A stretch of DNA of 64,000 nucleotides from Sphaerulina vaccinii. Lineage: Eukaryota > Ascomycota > Dothideomycetes > Mycosphaerellales > Mycosphaerellaceae. This document shows, piece after piece, positions 10,118 to 21,643 of the stretch. The notes below the pieces were generated by a model. It saw only the letters and a list, made by a program, of their open reading frames with translations. It did no database searches and was not told where the DNA came from. The stretch lies in NCBI GenBank assembly GCA_022570795.1, contig JAKUDP010000008.1:1-64000 (forward strand). The letters run 5' to 3'. Position 1 is the first letter of the stretch. Each line of letters opens with the position of its first letter. The position numbers and the translations under genes are program-made.

Positions 10118-13100
10118 ATGGCGTCGATATGTCAGGCCGTGAACTTGTCAGATGAGCGGAAATGCACTGAAGCTACAACGACTCATGCCTTGTTCTGCTC
10201 GTTTCATGCAAACCAGGCGCATGGTATGTACAATGGTTACAAACGACGAAACGCCCAGCTCGACAATCTGGAGGCGAACCTTCCGTCATGGTTAGCGGTG
10301 AAGGTATCAAAGGCTGCACTACGCAACATCGATTTTGCAGATGTGGACGACGAGGCTACACTGAATAAGCTGCACAAACATCTGCTCAAGAAATACCAGC
10401 TCCTCGATTGTGTCATTCGTGCCAGGAAGACGCATTCGGTGCACTTCTACCCTCTTGACTTGGACTATGGCCACAAAGCATGGATTGATAAGCTCACTAA
10501 CGAGCGCTTTGTCACACTGCGAGCGATCGAAAGACTGATCAAGCGTACTGCCGAAGTCTTGTATTCTCAGAAGAAATGGTTCCAGTTTGTGCGTCAGCGG
10601 CAAGAGGAAGAGGAGGAGGCGCGCGATAACGAGAGCAAGCAGATCAAGCGTGAGGCAGCACTCTTCAAGCGCTACATGAAAGACCTGGAGACCCGTACGA
10701 AGAGGAGACGAGAAGAAGAAAATGCACGAAGAGAGGATGCTGTCCTCCACGAGGCCTACGAAGAGCGGCAAGCTATGAGGGAGATACTAGAAGACGAGGA
10801 TGCCTGGGATCCTATTGAGGATCAGCTCGAGGACGACCGTGACAAGTTCGTGGATATCATGCGGCGCCTGCTGTGGCTTAGGGTTCCTGAAAAGGACGCA
10901 AACGAGGCACTCTCCATGGGTGAGATGCGAGCGGCAAACCCTGCCATTCAGAAGTCAGCGGAGCCTGTGCTCAATGCCAATGGAGCCGCCACTGGCACGA
11001 ATGGTGCTTCAGACAAGACCATGAACAGGAACCAGAAAAAGCGAGCAAAGAAACAAGCTAAAGCACAGTCCACGCCGTCCGATACTGATGGAGATGGTCC
11101 GATAGACGAGAGCCTCAAAATCGAAGTGAACGAGACTGCCGAGCAAGTTGCGGCACGTTTGCTCAAAGGCGATACGTTTGACTGGCGAGAGAATGTCCAT
11201 GGCGCGACAATATCTGGCTCCATTGATCATCCTACTGAGTTGCATGGCAAGGTCCTCGGTCTGCCGCAAGACGAAGTCGACAAGCTTATATTGGAAATTG
11301 GAGAGGTCAAACAGCTTCTGCTATGTCGACTTCTACTGGGACAAGCTAGCCTGCTTCCCGCGGCCCTGAAAGCAGCCAGCCTCCAAGACTTCTTCTCTGA
11401 TCCGGAACTTAATGCCGCGGAGCTCAGGGATCTCTGCCTTAGACTGGAGCAGCCGAGTCTTCAGGAGATTCGCGACGCATGTGCCGACTTCGCTCGAGAT
11501 GATGCCGAGGACAGTGACAACGAGTCTGAAGTGGGCGAGGACGAGCAAGAGCTATACGATCGAAGTGTCGCACCCAAGCCTCGTAGGAGATATCGCAAGC
11601 ACAAGCGCGATCTCCCGGACTACTGGAAGGCGAAGCATGAGGAGACCGTTGGCAAGAAACGAAGGCATCACGACGAGACTGGGACCAGAGTCGATTTTGG
11701 AGTGATTGACGATGAGGGGCAGTTCGAGAGCAAGAAGATTCGGGTCAAAGTCTGCGGCAAGACTATCTGGTACGTTTGCGTCACTCGCAAAGGGAAGGAC
11801 ATGCGCATGTTGAAACGAAGCGCTAATGGTGACATAGGAATTACCCTTCCGAGAAAACAATCGCACGACGTGGATGGCTGCACTCCTCCATCATCGCTAA
11901 AGGTACCAAGCTTTCGAACGCTATACAGTTATGCCGCAATTGGACAGAGTTCTACGAGTTGAACATACTTGCTCTCTATGGGTACTTCCCAAATGCCAAA
12001 TGGGGTCAGTGGGCAGGCGATCGAAGTCGCTCTCAATTCCTGCAACTGGGCTTCATACCACGCTTCACGTTCCTTGATGCCCACAAGCCTTCCTCGCATG
12101 TCAACAAGCTTTCTCCGCGAAGTAACAATGCCGTTGCAGTCCGTGGCAACGTTCCCGTTACGCAGCTTAAAAACGTTATATGCGCACACATCAAGAGAAA
12201 CGACCCTGTCAGCCGACGCTTCGTGCAGTATCTCAACCTGTTCACCTCAGAGCTATGCATTATGGTCCGCGATTGCAAGACTGGGCGTATCATCATTCAA
12301 CCTCCGAAGGAAGAGTTGTGGCTGGCGCGCTCGAAGACTAGTGCTGGTCGTTGGAAAATCACCGGACAAGTGGATGAGCAGATGTTCGAGCGCTTCAACG
12401 ACACGAAGCAGTGGAGCGACTTTCGCTTCAGTTTCAATGAGCACTACGAATTGATCGTCTGGGATCTCGAACCGGACGAGCATCATGCCAAACTCGAGAA
12501 CAGGATACACAGCTGCCTCATCAAGGCCTTCCGCTTCACACAGGGTATAGACTGCTACCAACCAGCTGCATCCCTGCTCAAGACCATAGCCCGTGACCGC
12601 GAGACAATGCGCTGCCGAGACGTCAAGGCCGGAGAGGAGTCTATATTTGATGTTGTCCACCATCCCGAGTCGCAATCCGTGGACATGATCATGGATCTTA
12701 GTAGGGAAGGCAACCCAACCAAAAGGCGCAATATGACTGCTGAGGAACTGCACGAACGGTACTACAACGAGATTGACGCAGCTGAAGACGAGGTACTATT
12801 TCCAGAAGAATTACAAGGCCTGCAGATAACTGCTATTGGCGACCATGCGGATCGCATTTCGCGAGAACTGGAGTCACAAGTTCCTAACATGAATGGCTTC
12901 GTCAAAGGACTGCACTCTGATGATGAGTCTGATGATTCTGATCTCGACATGAAATTCGACGTCGACCGAGCTCGACCTCAGCTTGCTCAGCTAGAAGGCA
13001 AGAATGGGAAAGTCAAGCCGTCGAAGAGCCTAGCTGTAAGGACGAAAAACGCGCAATTCAATGGTGACCAGGCTATTGCAGGACCTTCTCGGCCGGGAGC

Positions 13101-14627
13101 GTCCAAGCCTAAGCAGAACGGCAAGGATTTTGCTGCCAGCCTCCTGGAAGCTGGCCAACGCGAACACAAGTGGCGGAATGACGAGGATCAATGTCCCAAC
13201 GACTTCGCTGAAGATTGCGGGTGCTCAACTTGCGCAAAGGCGGAAGGCTGGGACGATTACGGGAGCGATGAGAGTTGGGACGACGAAGCCGACTTCGAGA
13301 GTGATGCAAGCCGTGATGCCTTCAAATATGTTGACAACGGCATTACATACGGTCCTGGCGACGAGACCGACGGTATCGGCGATGCAGATCTGGAGCTTGT
13401 CGAAACCGATCCTCGAGAATTGAAGAGGCTGACAGCATTCATCTTTGCCGATAGGGACGGTCCTGAAGACGTGGAACAACAGTTCTACTTCTTCAGCGAA
13501 AGAGAGAAGAGCAAAGTCTTCAAACCGCAGTTCCATGCCGCTGACTACGAACCTGGTGCCATGAATCGATATGGCGAGTTACAACAGCTGCAGGAAAGAT
13601 CAAGAAGAGTTAACATGAGGTCGAGCTATATGCGCGGCAAATGGGCCCAAACGCTTCTTTGGCTTGAGTGTCACCACAGCGAGCATCGACTCGTGTTCCG
13701 TGACATTGAAGCTACGTTCGCCTTTGTGGGACTTTTCTTCCCTGCCTCAGCTGAGATCTACGGGGATGACATTGCAACCTTTCGCCAGCGACTTGTGAAC
13801 CATACCAAGCTAGTCGACAACAGCTATAAGGCTACGCAGCTGCCATACTTCCGAGACTGGCGTAGTGATGAGACTCTGCCGAAGGACTTCTGGCCACCTG
13901 CGAAGGGTCGTGATGCTTACAGGCCACCACCGGACGAGGAAGGTAATCCCACAAAGCCGCCGAAGGAGTGGGATGCCGTGACTCGCCCAATCATTGCACG
14001 ACTCTACAAAGCTGGCATTATTGCCCCGTTGCATGCCTCGCTGCCTCTCGGTCGAGCCATCGCTCGTGAGGACCGCATGACCGGCATGCAGACCATGTAC
14101 ATTGACTACCGCCGGTCTGAGGCATTTGGTGGTCACAATATTACAGGACGCAGCCATATCGTGGACTATCGCACAGTTGACCTGTTGCAAATCGCTGTGA
14201 TCACACCAGACTGAACATCTTTGGCAACTCTCGATTTGCGTTGCTCCGTGTCTACAGTCATCCTAACTTCTGGCCCAACACCATCGGCCACGATATACGC
14301 GGGAACTGGTCTTTCAAAGACATGAGAGGACGTGCGTGGGCTTGGAAGTTCTATCCCAAAGAGACTGCTGGTGGAGAATGGAACATACAGCATACGATCG
14401 ATCTCAAACTGAAGAGATGGCGTTCTCAACTTGGCAAGAATGTCAAAGTTAGGCGGGACATTGTTCTCGTGATGGGCAATGATACAAAGCAGTTGGAAGA
14501 GATGATGTTGGGCACAGTATTTGCGCTCCAAACCGCGAATTGGAGACTGGAAGTGGACTTCTGGAGAAGCTTCATTGATGTTGATCTTGAGTTTCTCAAG
14601 GCGCTGGACTCCAAGTGGGTGGAGTGA
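10118..14627 (+). CDS. Large conserved fungal hypothetical protein
   Basis: Three exons (10118-11769, 11838-14114, 14210-14627) encode about 1448 residues. The first intron is clear (GTACGT donor, CTAAT branch, TAG acceptor). The second (14115-14209, GTCTGA donor) was chosen because it is the option that keeps the frame into the C-terminal exon, so it is less certain. The start is the ATG before ASICQAVNLSDERKC. The N-terminus has a Cys/His cluster (CQ, KC, CSFH) that could bind a metal. A charged coiled-coil-like stretch with many R, E and K follows near residues 150-240, then acidic low-complexity parts, for example DSDNESEVGEDEQE. The C-terminal region is rich in aromatic residues (WSFKDMRGRAWAWKFYPKE). 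I do not recognise a named family. No signal peptide or membrane helix is visible, so it is probably intracellular. Confidence 0.75.
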
Positions 14628-15067
14628 TGGGTTCTTTCATTATATCGATGCACAACTGTTTGTCATCACCTTCTAGCTATTCTGGCGTATAGCTGGGCTT
14701 TTTGCAGAAGGGCGCTGAGGTGGACGCGGGATGTGGTGGCAGTGTGTGAATAAGTCTCTCTAGAATCAAAACTATTGGTCTCCTCCTCGTTGCCACAGTG
14801 CCACCATCTTGATAGGAAGCTTATAAGCGTTCAAGCCTTTTCAACAAAACCTGGAATCTGTAGCTGACATGCATAGTATAGCCACAATGGGCCCGAATCC
14901 TTGACTCAAAAATGATGTCACAGCAGCTTACAGTATCCTTGTAAGAAGACGAAGCTTGCGAAGCTTAATTCCAAGTTTACAGAAAGTGTGTTGTTGCTCG
15001 CGTGTTTCAAATCTTCCTCTGCTGTTTGTTTGTTCCTTCTCTCTCTCTTCTTTCACCATCACTCACT
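14628..15067. other. Intergenic, no gene seen
   Basis: This carries the promoter and leader of the App1-like gene. A CT-rich tract (CTTCTCTCTCTCTTCTTTC near 15030-15055) lies just before its ATG, as is frequent in fungal promoters. Confidence 0.5.
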
Positions 15068-16627
15068 ATGGCTATCTTGAAGAGTATATGCCTCACAGCG
15101 CCTCTGCTCGCTCTTGTAGCAGCATCACCAGCTCCAACTGCGAACAACAACCTTCGAGCACGAGCACCAGCGCCGACTGCTGGACCAGCCACACCAGTCA
15201 AACGAAACCCAACCAGAACGTACAAGAATAGAAGAGATATCTTGAGCGACATCAAGTCTGACGTGGGCGGGATACTGTCAAGCTTAGGTTCTGATATTCC
15301 TTCATATGTGGCCAGTGGCGTGCCAAACTTCTTCCAGGACTTTCCCACTGGAGATGCTGTGCAAAGCTCTCTCGGGATTAGCGACAACGAGCTTGCGGCA
15401 GTTCCTACACAGGCACTCAACATTCCTCCGTATGCAAACTATACCGATCAAGGGTGGAATGTGCGATTTCATGGAAATATCTACAAACAGCCGAACACAT
15501 CAGAGAGCAAGCTGAACGATCTGGCCAACATCTTCCTCATTGATACGTCTGTGGAAGATCTGCCACAGAACCAAGCAGATCAGGCGCGGAATGTGACAGC
15601 TGCGATTTTCGTGGTCCAGCAGCCCAATGTTAATGTCTCGCCTATCTCGATTGAGCCATTCAATGGCGATCACGGTGGTGTTGGTGTAGCACAGATTGTC
15701 ACTCTGCCATACGAGACGACACCTGAAGGAGACTTCGATGTCTTCGTACCGATCAACAGCGAAGGTCTTGCGCGTGGCAACGAGACTCAGTCTCTACAAA
15801 AGATTAATACATGGGTGGGCAATACAACAAACGGTAATGCTACTGCATACCTGGTACCTGACCAAGGCTTGACGATCATCTCCGATATTGATGATATCTT
15901 GCGAATCACCAAGATCTACGACCCTAAGGAAGGTCTCCTCAACTCGTTCGCTCGACCCTTCGTTGCGTGGGAGAACATGCCTGAGATCTATGCCAACTGG
16001 TCGCAGAGTCTACCAGATGCCCACTTTCACTACCTTACCACACTACCGGAGCAAGTGACAAGAAACTACGAAGAGTTCATCTATGCAACATATCCTGCAG
16101 GCTCCTTCGACACCAGGCCTCTGAACTTTAGTAACATTGATGAGACACTTGCAGTCCGAGAGTTCCTTCTTGTCAAGATCTTCGAGACTTTCCCGCAGAG
16201 GAAGTTCGTCCTTGTTGCCGACACATCAAACAGCGATGTCATGAAAGACTACCCAAAGATGGCGAAGGACTACCCCAACCAAGTGCAATGTATCTTCTTG
16301 AGGAATACAAGTGCTACTGACAGCTCTGATCACTTCCCATACGATACGTCCGGGTTCGAAGGCATAGATCAGAAGAAGTACATGTTCTTCGTGAACGCGG
16401 ACGACCTGAAGGGCATCAACATTGCTGGCGATACATGCTACAACACGAGTGTTGCACAGAACCTGACCTTTGGATATCAAGGGTTACCATTTGGCATCGG
16501 AAATGATGGCGCAGTGAACGGAAGTGCAAATGGTACTGGGAAAGGAGCTGGTGTTGCATCAGCCACTGCGAATACTGGTTTGACGTTCTTCGCGTTCATG
16601 GGCCTGATGTTCTGGCAATTCCTTTGA
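15068..16627 (+). CDS. Secreted App1-like phosphatidate phosphatase domain protein
   Basis: This single-exon protein has 519 residues. It starts with a signal peptide (MAILKSICLTAPLLALVAAS) and ends in a hydrophobic tail (TFFAFMGLMFWQFL) after a Gly/Ser/Asn-rich stretch, which suggests GPI anchoring. The ATG at 15068 is preferred to one 66 bp upstream because it begins directly with the signal peptide. The catalytic domain matches the App1 (DUF2183) phosphatase group of the HAD superfamily. It has the DxDD-type motif in TIISDIDDILR near residue 271, and FARPFVAWENMPEIY, LPDAHFHYLTTLPEQ, FLLVKIFETFPQRKFVLVAD and YPNQVQCIFLRN. Yeast App1 dephosphorylates phosphatidate in actin patches. Fungal secreted relatives are poorly studied and may act on wall or extracellular lipids. 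Several N-x-S/T sites fit passage through the secretory route. Confidence 0.85.
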   Translation: MAILKSICLTAPLLALVAASPAPTANNNLRARAPAPTAGPATPVKRNPTRTYKNRRDILSDIKSDVGGILSSLGSDIPSYVASGVPNFFQDFPTGDAVQSSLGISDNELAAVPTQALNIPPYANYTDQGWNVRFHGNIYKQPNTSESKLNDLANIFLIDTSVEDLPQNQADQARNVTAAIFVVQQPNVNVSPISIEPFNGDHGGVGVAQIVTLPYETTPEGDFDVFVPINSEGLARGNETQSLQKINTWVGNTTNGNATAYLVPDQGLTIISDIDDILRITKIYDPKEGLLNSFARPFVAWENMPEIYANWSQSLPDAHFHYLTTLPEQVTRNYEEFIYATYPAGSFDTRPLNFSNIDETLAVREFLLVKIFETFPQRKFVLVADTSNSDVMKDYPKMAKDYPNQVQCIFLRNTSATDSSDHFPYDTSGFEGIDQKKYMFFVNADDLKGINIAGDTCYNTSVAQNLTFGYQGLPFGIGNDGAVNGSANGTGKGAGVASATANTGLTFFAFMGLMFWQFL

Positions 16628-18517
16628 GACGGAAGTTGTCAATGTACTTATGATATAACGTCTATAGTGAACAGTACTCGCAAAGCAGTGCGTATCCAGC
16701 AAAAACCAAACGTCTTTCCCACGAATTGAACATCGGAGGGTTTGCGTCTGCAGAAGTATACGCTCACTCTGCTATATGGAAGTCATGCAGAGGCAGACAA
16801 AGATGCAGGGGGTCAGCCATGTGGCCGGTCTGACTACTCACCTTTCTTCTCCTGTTGGTTGTAGCATCTGGCACTCTAGTCACTGTCTACATATGTCTGA
16901 GGCTACTGCACGTCTACTGTACAGCCGTTGCCGAAGAGCTGGGAAGCAAGCCACTTACCTGCCATGTGGCTGTCGTTGACTGGCTGGAAGACCTGGTTCA
17001 TGATAACCTCTGGATGCCATGACTGGTTCTAGCAGATTAGGCACTGATTCTTGTCCTTGGTTCATTCACCTTTCTCCCTTCTCTACTGCTGACCGACTCT
17101 CTCTAGCTCATTGGTCGTAGACTCGACGAGGCTAGTCTGTGGACGTCTCCGTTCACCTTCGCAGCTTCGCAGCCCTGGTGCTCTGCTGTTACGACTCCGA
17201 TTGGATCAAAGAGACACAATACTAGTGCATGGCCTTCACCTTGCTACCTAAGTGACGTCCTCGTTGATCGTCGGGTTGTCTATTTTTGTCTATACAGCGG
17301 GGAGATCCGCTCTTGGCAACGATGCAATTGCAGTTTGGAATTCTCTCTGCCATCGCCACTATCTCACCACCATTCATGTCGTGCACACTACGCGTATGTC
17401 CCTCGTGTCGGAGGTGACCCCGTCTTCTTTCTATCAAATCACTCACCACATCGCACGCACGCTGGCACTCCCACGACGAACACGAATGCCTCGAGGTAGT
17501 CATATGTCAAATGCTCCCGTATAGGGTCAAGGCCATCCTGTACTGTTCACAGACACATGGAAATGCTGTTGGCCACGAGTATGATAAGTCTGGCGAATGG
17601 CAGGGCTATACGCAATATATATCTGTGCTGCGTCTTGCAGGACTGCTAGATTCCAGTGGCTGACTTGGTCACGCGGTACCAGTTCAACCACATGTCAGCA
17701 GACGCGATGACTGTCTGTCTTGCCCGTGGACTTTACAAAACAAGTTATAGGGCTCTGCAAAAGGATAAATCTTCCTATTGTCAGCTTCGAGACCGCGGCG
17801 GGACTGCGTGGCTTGCATATAAGGAGTCTCAGCATACCTTTGACAAATTTCTTGAAGCTCCTCGCATCAAACCTGCACGACTGCAAGCAAGGCAGTAGCA
17901 ATCGACGTTTCCACTACAACTCTCATCAGGATCCCTCGACTTCACTCGTCGTGTGCGCTTACACATTCTAGCACAGTCTCGAAGTTGCTCACAACAAAAT
18001 TTTCAATCTCACATACACTTGTCACAGATCAAAGAGGTATACTGTCTTAACTTACATACAGCCAATCACGATTGCTGTTGACCTTTCACTCGCAAGCCCG
18101 AAGTCAAAAGAAACCAGCATCAATGTCTTTTAGGCTTTGGCCCTGCATACCACGAAACGATATCAGGCTTCACTTAAGAGACACATGATAGAATTTGTCC
18201 TCATCTAAACAGAAATCGAACGACATTGAGCAACGCAGGGCGAAGATACTTCACCATCTTCACTTCAGTCAGAAGACGACGACGAACTTTCAGAAAAGAG
18301 CAACTTCCACAAATCGAATCAAGACAATTGCCTTTCTCGGAACGAGATCAGTGTTTGCACTGACTACTCAACGACAACAACAACAATAATTTCACTACTG
18401 AAAACTCGCTTGCCAACAACTCAAACAAGCCTCACACTCGCGGCCGCCTAGCAGCAAACCCAACCAGCTCTACTACTATCTGAGCAAGCACAATCACATT
18501 ATCAGCAGCCTGCCAAG
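16628..18517. other. Long gene-poor interval
   Basis: Almost 1.9 kb carries no gene that I can support. Short open frames exist but lack family features or splice partners. The last 300 bp are A- and CAA-rich (ACAACAACAACAATAA near 18374-18390), which looks like a long 5' leader for the zinc-ribbon gene. An ncRNA or a rapidly evolving secreted gene cannot be excluded. Confidence 0.4.
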
Positions 18518-18809
18518 ATGTCCTGGGTCTGCTGCAGATGCTCTCGCGACAACACATCAGCAAGCTTCATTTGCACATGCGGTCAGTAACTCAAGTATTT
18601 CAATTGTTCTTTCACCCTTACTGACTGTTATAACAGGACATGGCACACTTCTCTGCCTTGGCTGTTTCAGCTACGACAATACCATCCAGCCCAAGATCTA
18701 TCTCAAGACTATCGTCAGCAAGACTCCATCCAGAGTTGAGAAGAAGTCTGGTCACGCATCCTGCCACATGAGAGTTGCATCAACGAGCAGTGCAAGTGGT
18801 GGACGATGA
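18518..18809 (+). CDS. Small zinc-ribbon protein (78 aa)
   Basis: Two short exons, 18518-18581 and 18637-18809, encode 78 residues. They are joined across a 55-bp intron with a GTCAGT donor, an ACTGAC branch site and an AACAG acceptor. The protein begins MSWVCCRCSRDNTSASFICT, then CGHGTLLCLGCFSYDN. Two CxxC knuckles (CCRC and CLGC) with an intervening CxC and a His can form a zinc ribbon. Many fungi encode short proteins starting with a W-x-C-C-x-C pattern like this, mostly of unknown role. The remainder is basic and Ser-rich with no membrane segment. No signal peptide is seen, so it is probably cytosolic or nuclear. Its upstream leader is unusually long and A-rich. Confidence 0.7.
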
Positions 18810-19219
18810 GGGTACAGTGGGAGACTTGGCGTGGAGGAATGAACTTAGATTTGGAAGGCCTCGCGGCCGATTCTTGTGATTCTTCTGAAAGACAGAGTCA
18901 ATAATGAGTGAGAGAGAGAGCGAGAGACTAGAACTCACGGCCTCGCGGCCATTGCTTGTATTGCTAGTGAGTAGTCTAACGAAATGAGACACACGGCTGG
19001 ACCGATAATCATCACTTCAAGCCCGAGCTGCAGTAACCATTCTCACGCATTCTTGCAATCACTGCGGCTCTACAAGCGGCCCCACCTCCTCCCAGAGATC
19101 GTCCGTGATAGAGAGAGAGCCTACCAAGAGAGGCGCTTGCACACCGAAGGTGATTGCAAACGTGGGTGCACATGGTTATCATGATTTCTGTTGACAATTG
19201 TCTTTGACTGTTGTACCTA
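18810..19219. other. Intergenic with duplicated GGCCTCGCGGCC
   Basis: The palindrome-like motif GGCCTCGCGGCC occurs twice about 80 bp apart (near 18857 and 18939), each followed by a similar A/T tail. A GAGAGAGAGAGC run lies between. No coding pattern is seen. Confidence 0.5.
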
Positions 19220-20286
19220 CTACTCCACCAAACATATCAGCTTACCCTTCGTGTTATTCGACTCCATCTGTCGATGTGCCTCCTGGATCTGATCCCAAGG
19301 ATACACCTTCTCGATGTACGATTTCAGTCGCCCGTCCTTGAACATTTCTAGTGCATGCTCGACCAATTGATCCCTCAGCTGGCCTTGGTAGTTTTCATCC
19401 CGACTTCTCAGACTGCTACCTTCATACCGCAACCGCTTAGCCACGAAGTTTCCAAAGTTGGCATCTGTATTCTTCTGCTTCATGCCGCCCAATGTTGCAA
19501 GATTCACAATACGTCCATCCTTTGCAGCTGCCTCCAAGTTCTGCGCGAATGTCGTCGGTCCGATGAAGTCCACGATGATATCGACTCCCTTGCCATTCGT
19601 AGCCTTCTTGACTTCCTCGTCCCACTTCGTGGTTTCTGTGTTATATGCAGCATTCGCGCCTAACTCCTTCACACAGAAGTCGCACTTCTCATCGCTCCTC
19701 GTCGTGGCAAAGATGGCGCCCGCGCCATTGACTTTGCTCAGCTGCTGTCCAGCAATCGACACGGAAGATGCACCCGCATGCCAAAGAATACTCTTTCCGG
19801 GCTCAAACTCTCCAATCAGATACATGGCCTGCGTTGCTGTGATCCAGGTCTCAGGAATTCCAGCACACTCTTCCCAGGACAACTCATCGGGCTTGTGAAT
19901 GAGCATATGCGTTGAGACGGCAATGTATTCAGCGTATGCGCCTCCGTAAGCCAAACCGAAGACAGCATCGCCCTTCTTAAAACCTTCTTTGTTGGAAGAT
20001 GACACTTCGTGAACTGTGCCAGAGAATTCTACACCTAGAGTCTTCGGAGCTTGTGGTGGAACTGGGTATTTGCCTTCTCGTTGAAGGATGTCCATGCGGT
20101 TGAGGCCGAAGGCTTTCACTTTAATTAAGGCTTGAGAACCGGTCACTTCTGGGATGGGCGTCTTGTCGTTGATGTAGAGGTTTTCGATGGGGCCTTTGCC
20201 GTCTTTGATGTCTAGAATACGAGGTCAGTGGAACTGAATTGACTTCTCAGACTGGATTACATACCAACTGCTCTCATGATGGCCAT
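19220..20286 (-). CDS. Zinc-type MDR / quinone oxidoreductase-like
   Basis: Two exons, 20265-20286 and 19220-20211, encode 337 residues. The first exon gives only MAIMRAV. The 53-bp intron (GTATGT donor, CTGAC branch) was needed to recover the start and the conserved IKDGKGPIENLYIND segment. The GroES-like half has LIKVKAFGLNRMDILQREGK and LGVEFSGTV. The Rossmann half has the dinucleotide motif in WHAGASSVSIAGQQLSK, followed by TTRSDEKCDF and GKGVDIIVDFIGPTTF. The family includes NADPH:quinone reductases such as human PIG3 and fungal enoyl reductases. The NRMDILQREG(K/R)YP pattern is typical of the PIG3-like branch. Structural zinc cysteines are absent, as expected for that branch. It is probably cytosolic, with a role in reducing quinones or enones. 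Confidence 0.88.
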
Positions 20287-20564
20287 ATTCGTGGTGTTAT
20301 CAGCCTTGAGTCTGGTGCTGTCAGAATGTTGACTCAAATAGAAGTCGATGGTATAGCAGAGAGCACAAGAATATTCGTAAACATTGCGTAGCCATGTTGG
20401 TAAGCTGCGTGGTGGGGTGTTGATGATGTCGTTGCCGATGTCGGAGCAGTGTATCGAATGTAGGCCTTCATGCAGGTACAGTCGTACATTCCACGTGCTG
20501 CGAACATGCCCAAATGTCGCAATCCATATGCTGTCTATAACGAGCGTCTCTGACTGTCAACTTC

Positions 20565-21643
20565 TTAGAAGCTGAGCACCCATAGGTCGTTGAGCCGCTC
20601 ATTAGACTCTCCCAAACCACCCGAAACAGCCACACCCTCTTTGCCCTTCAAGGACACCACATCGGCATCAAACCAACCTCTCGCATCAGGCGTTGGCTCG
20701 CTCGACTGGACACTGATCTCAGACCAAGTCTTGCTCTCCAATGAGTATGCCCAGATGTCTGACAGCATCTTACCGGCTCCTTGGTGTCCTAAAGAGCTGG
20801 GATCACTCTCACCAAACAGCGTAACAAGACTCGTACTTCCGTTGAGCTTGACAGGCACCAAAGCAGCAACACTTCGTGCACCTGGACCGTTCTTACCATC
20901 TGCCTTAAACGAGATGGTGCTCCAGCTATCACTTGCTGAATCGTAGACATCAAGATCTCCCCCGACTTCCTTCTCGCCATCGAAGCCATTCATGCGATAG
21001 AGCTTTCCGTCTGCCCAAGCAATTGATGTGCCACCTCGTGGTGGATCTGGAGCTGAAGTGAGTTGTTTCCATACCTTCGTCGATATACTGAACGACCAGA
21101 GATCTGCAAGACGACCCTTCTCTGGGCAGCCAGCATGAATGTATATGGTGTCGACTCCATCGGACGCGGTCGAGTGATAGCTTCTCGCATCTGGGAACGA
21201 TGTAGAGGAAGGCCGGAGTAATTTCCACTGATTCGAGGTCGTGTCGAGTGACCAGACGACACCTTTCTCGTCCACGGGCGCCATTTCGACGCCGCCACGA
21301 CCAGAGAAGTAGTAGATCTTGTTGCCAATCGTGGCACTCGTGGAGCCTACACGTGGCGAGGGTGCAATATCTGTTGCTTTCAAGGATTGAACTGATGCAT
21401 TACCTACGTCTCGTCAGGTATAGGTTCAGCGCATGAGGATTGCGAACCCAGTATCGTACCCTCAACCTCGATCGTGTGAAGATCATTGTCCCGCGGCTCT
21501 CGTGGCTTTAGCTCGCCACCAAACACATATATTGTGTTCCCGACTGCATTTACGTTGTGAGAGGAGCGTTGAAGTTGTTCTGTTGCAGCCAATCTGGACC
21601 ACGTAGCTGTGATCGATGCCATTTGCTGCAGTGTCCCTCGCAT
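20565..21643 (-). CDS. Kelch-repeat beta-propeller protein
   Basis: Two exons, 21460-21643 and 20565-21403, encode about 340 residues. The 56-bp intron (GTACGA donor, GCTGAAC branch, GTAG acceptor) joins HTIEVEG to NASVQSLKATDIAPSPRVGS. Kelch blades are visible: NAVGNTIYVFGGE, PRVGSTSATIGNKIYYFSGR, DARSYHSTASDGVDTIYIHA, PRGGTSIAWADGKLYRMNGF, ARSVAALVPVKL and VSLKGKEGVAVSGGLG. Each is followed by a W a few residues on, as in Trp-containing kelch repeats. Six blades would close a propeller. There is no signal peptide and no second domain. Such proteins are mostly protein-protein adaptors, and fungal members of this size have no set function. The start could also be the internal ATG at 21622. 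Confidence 0.85.
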
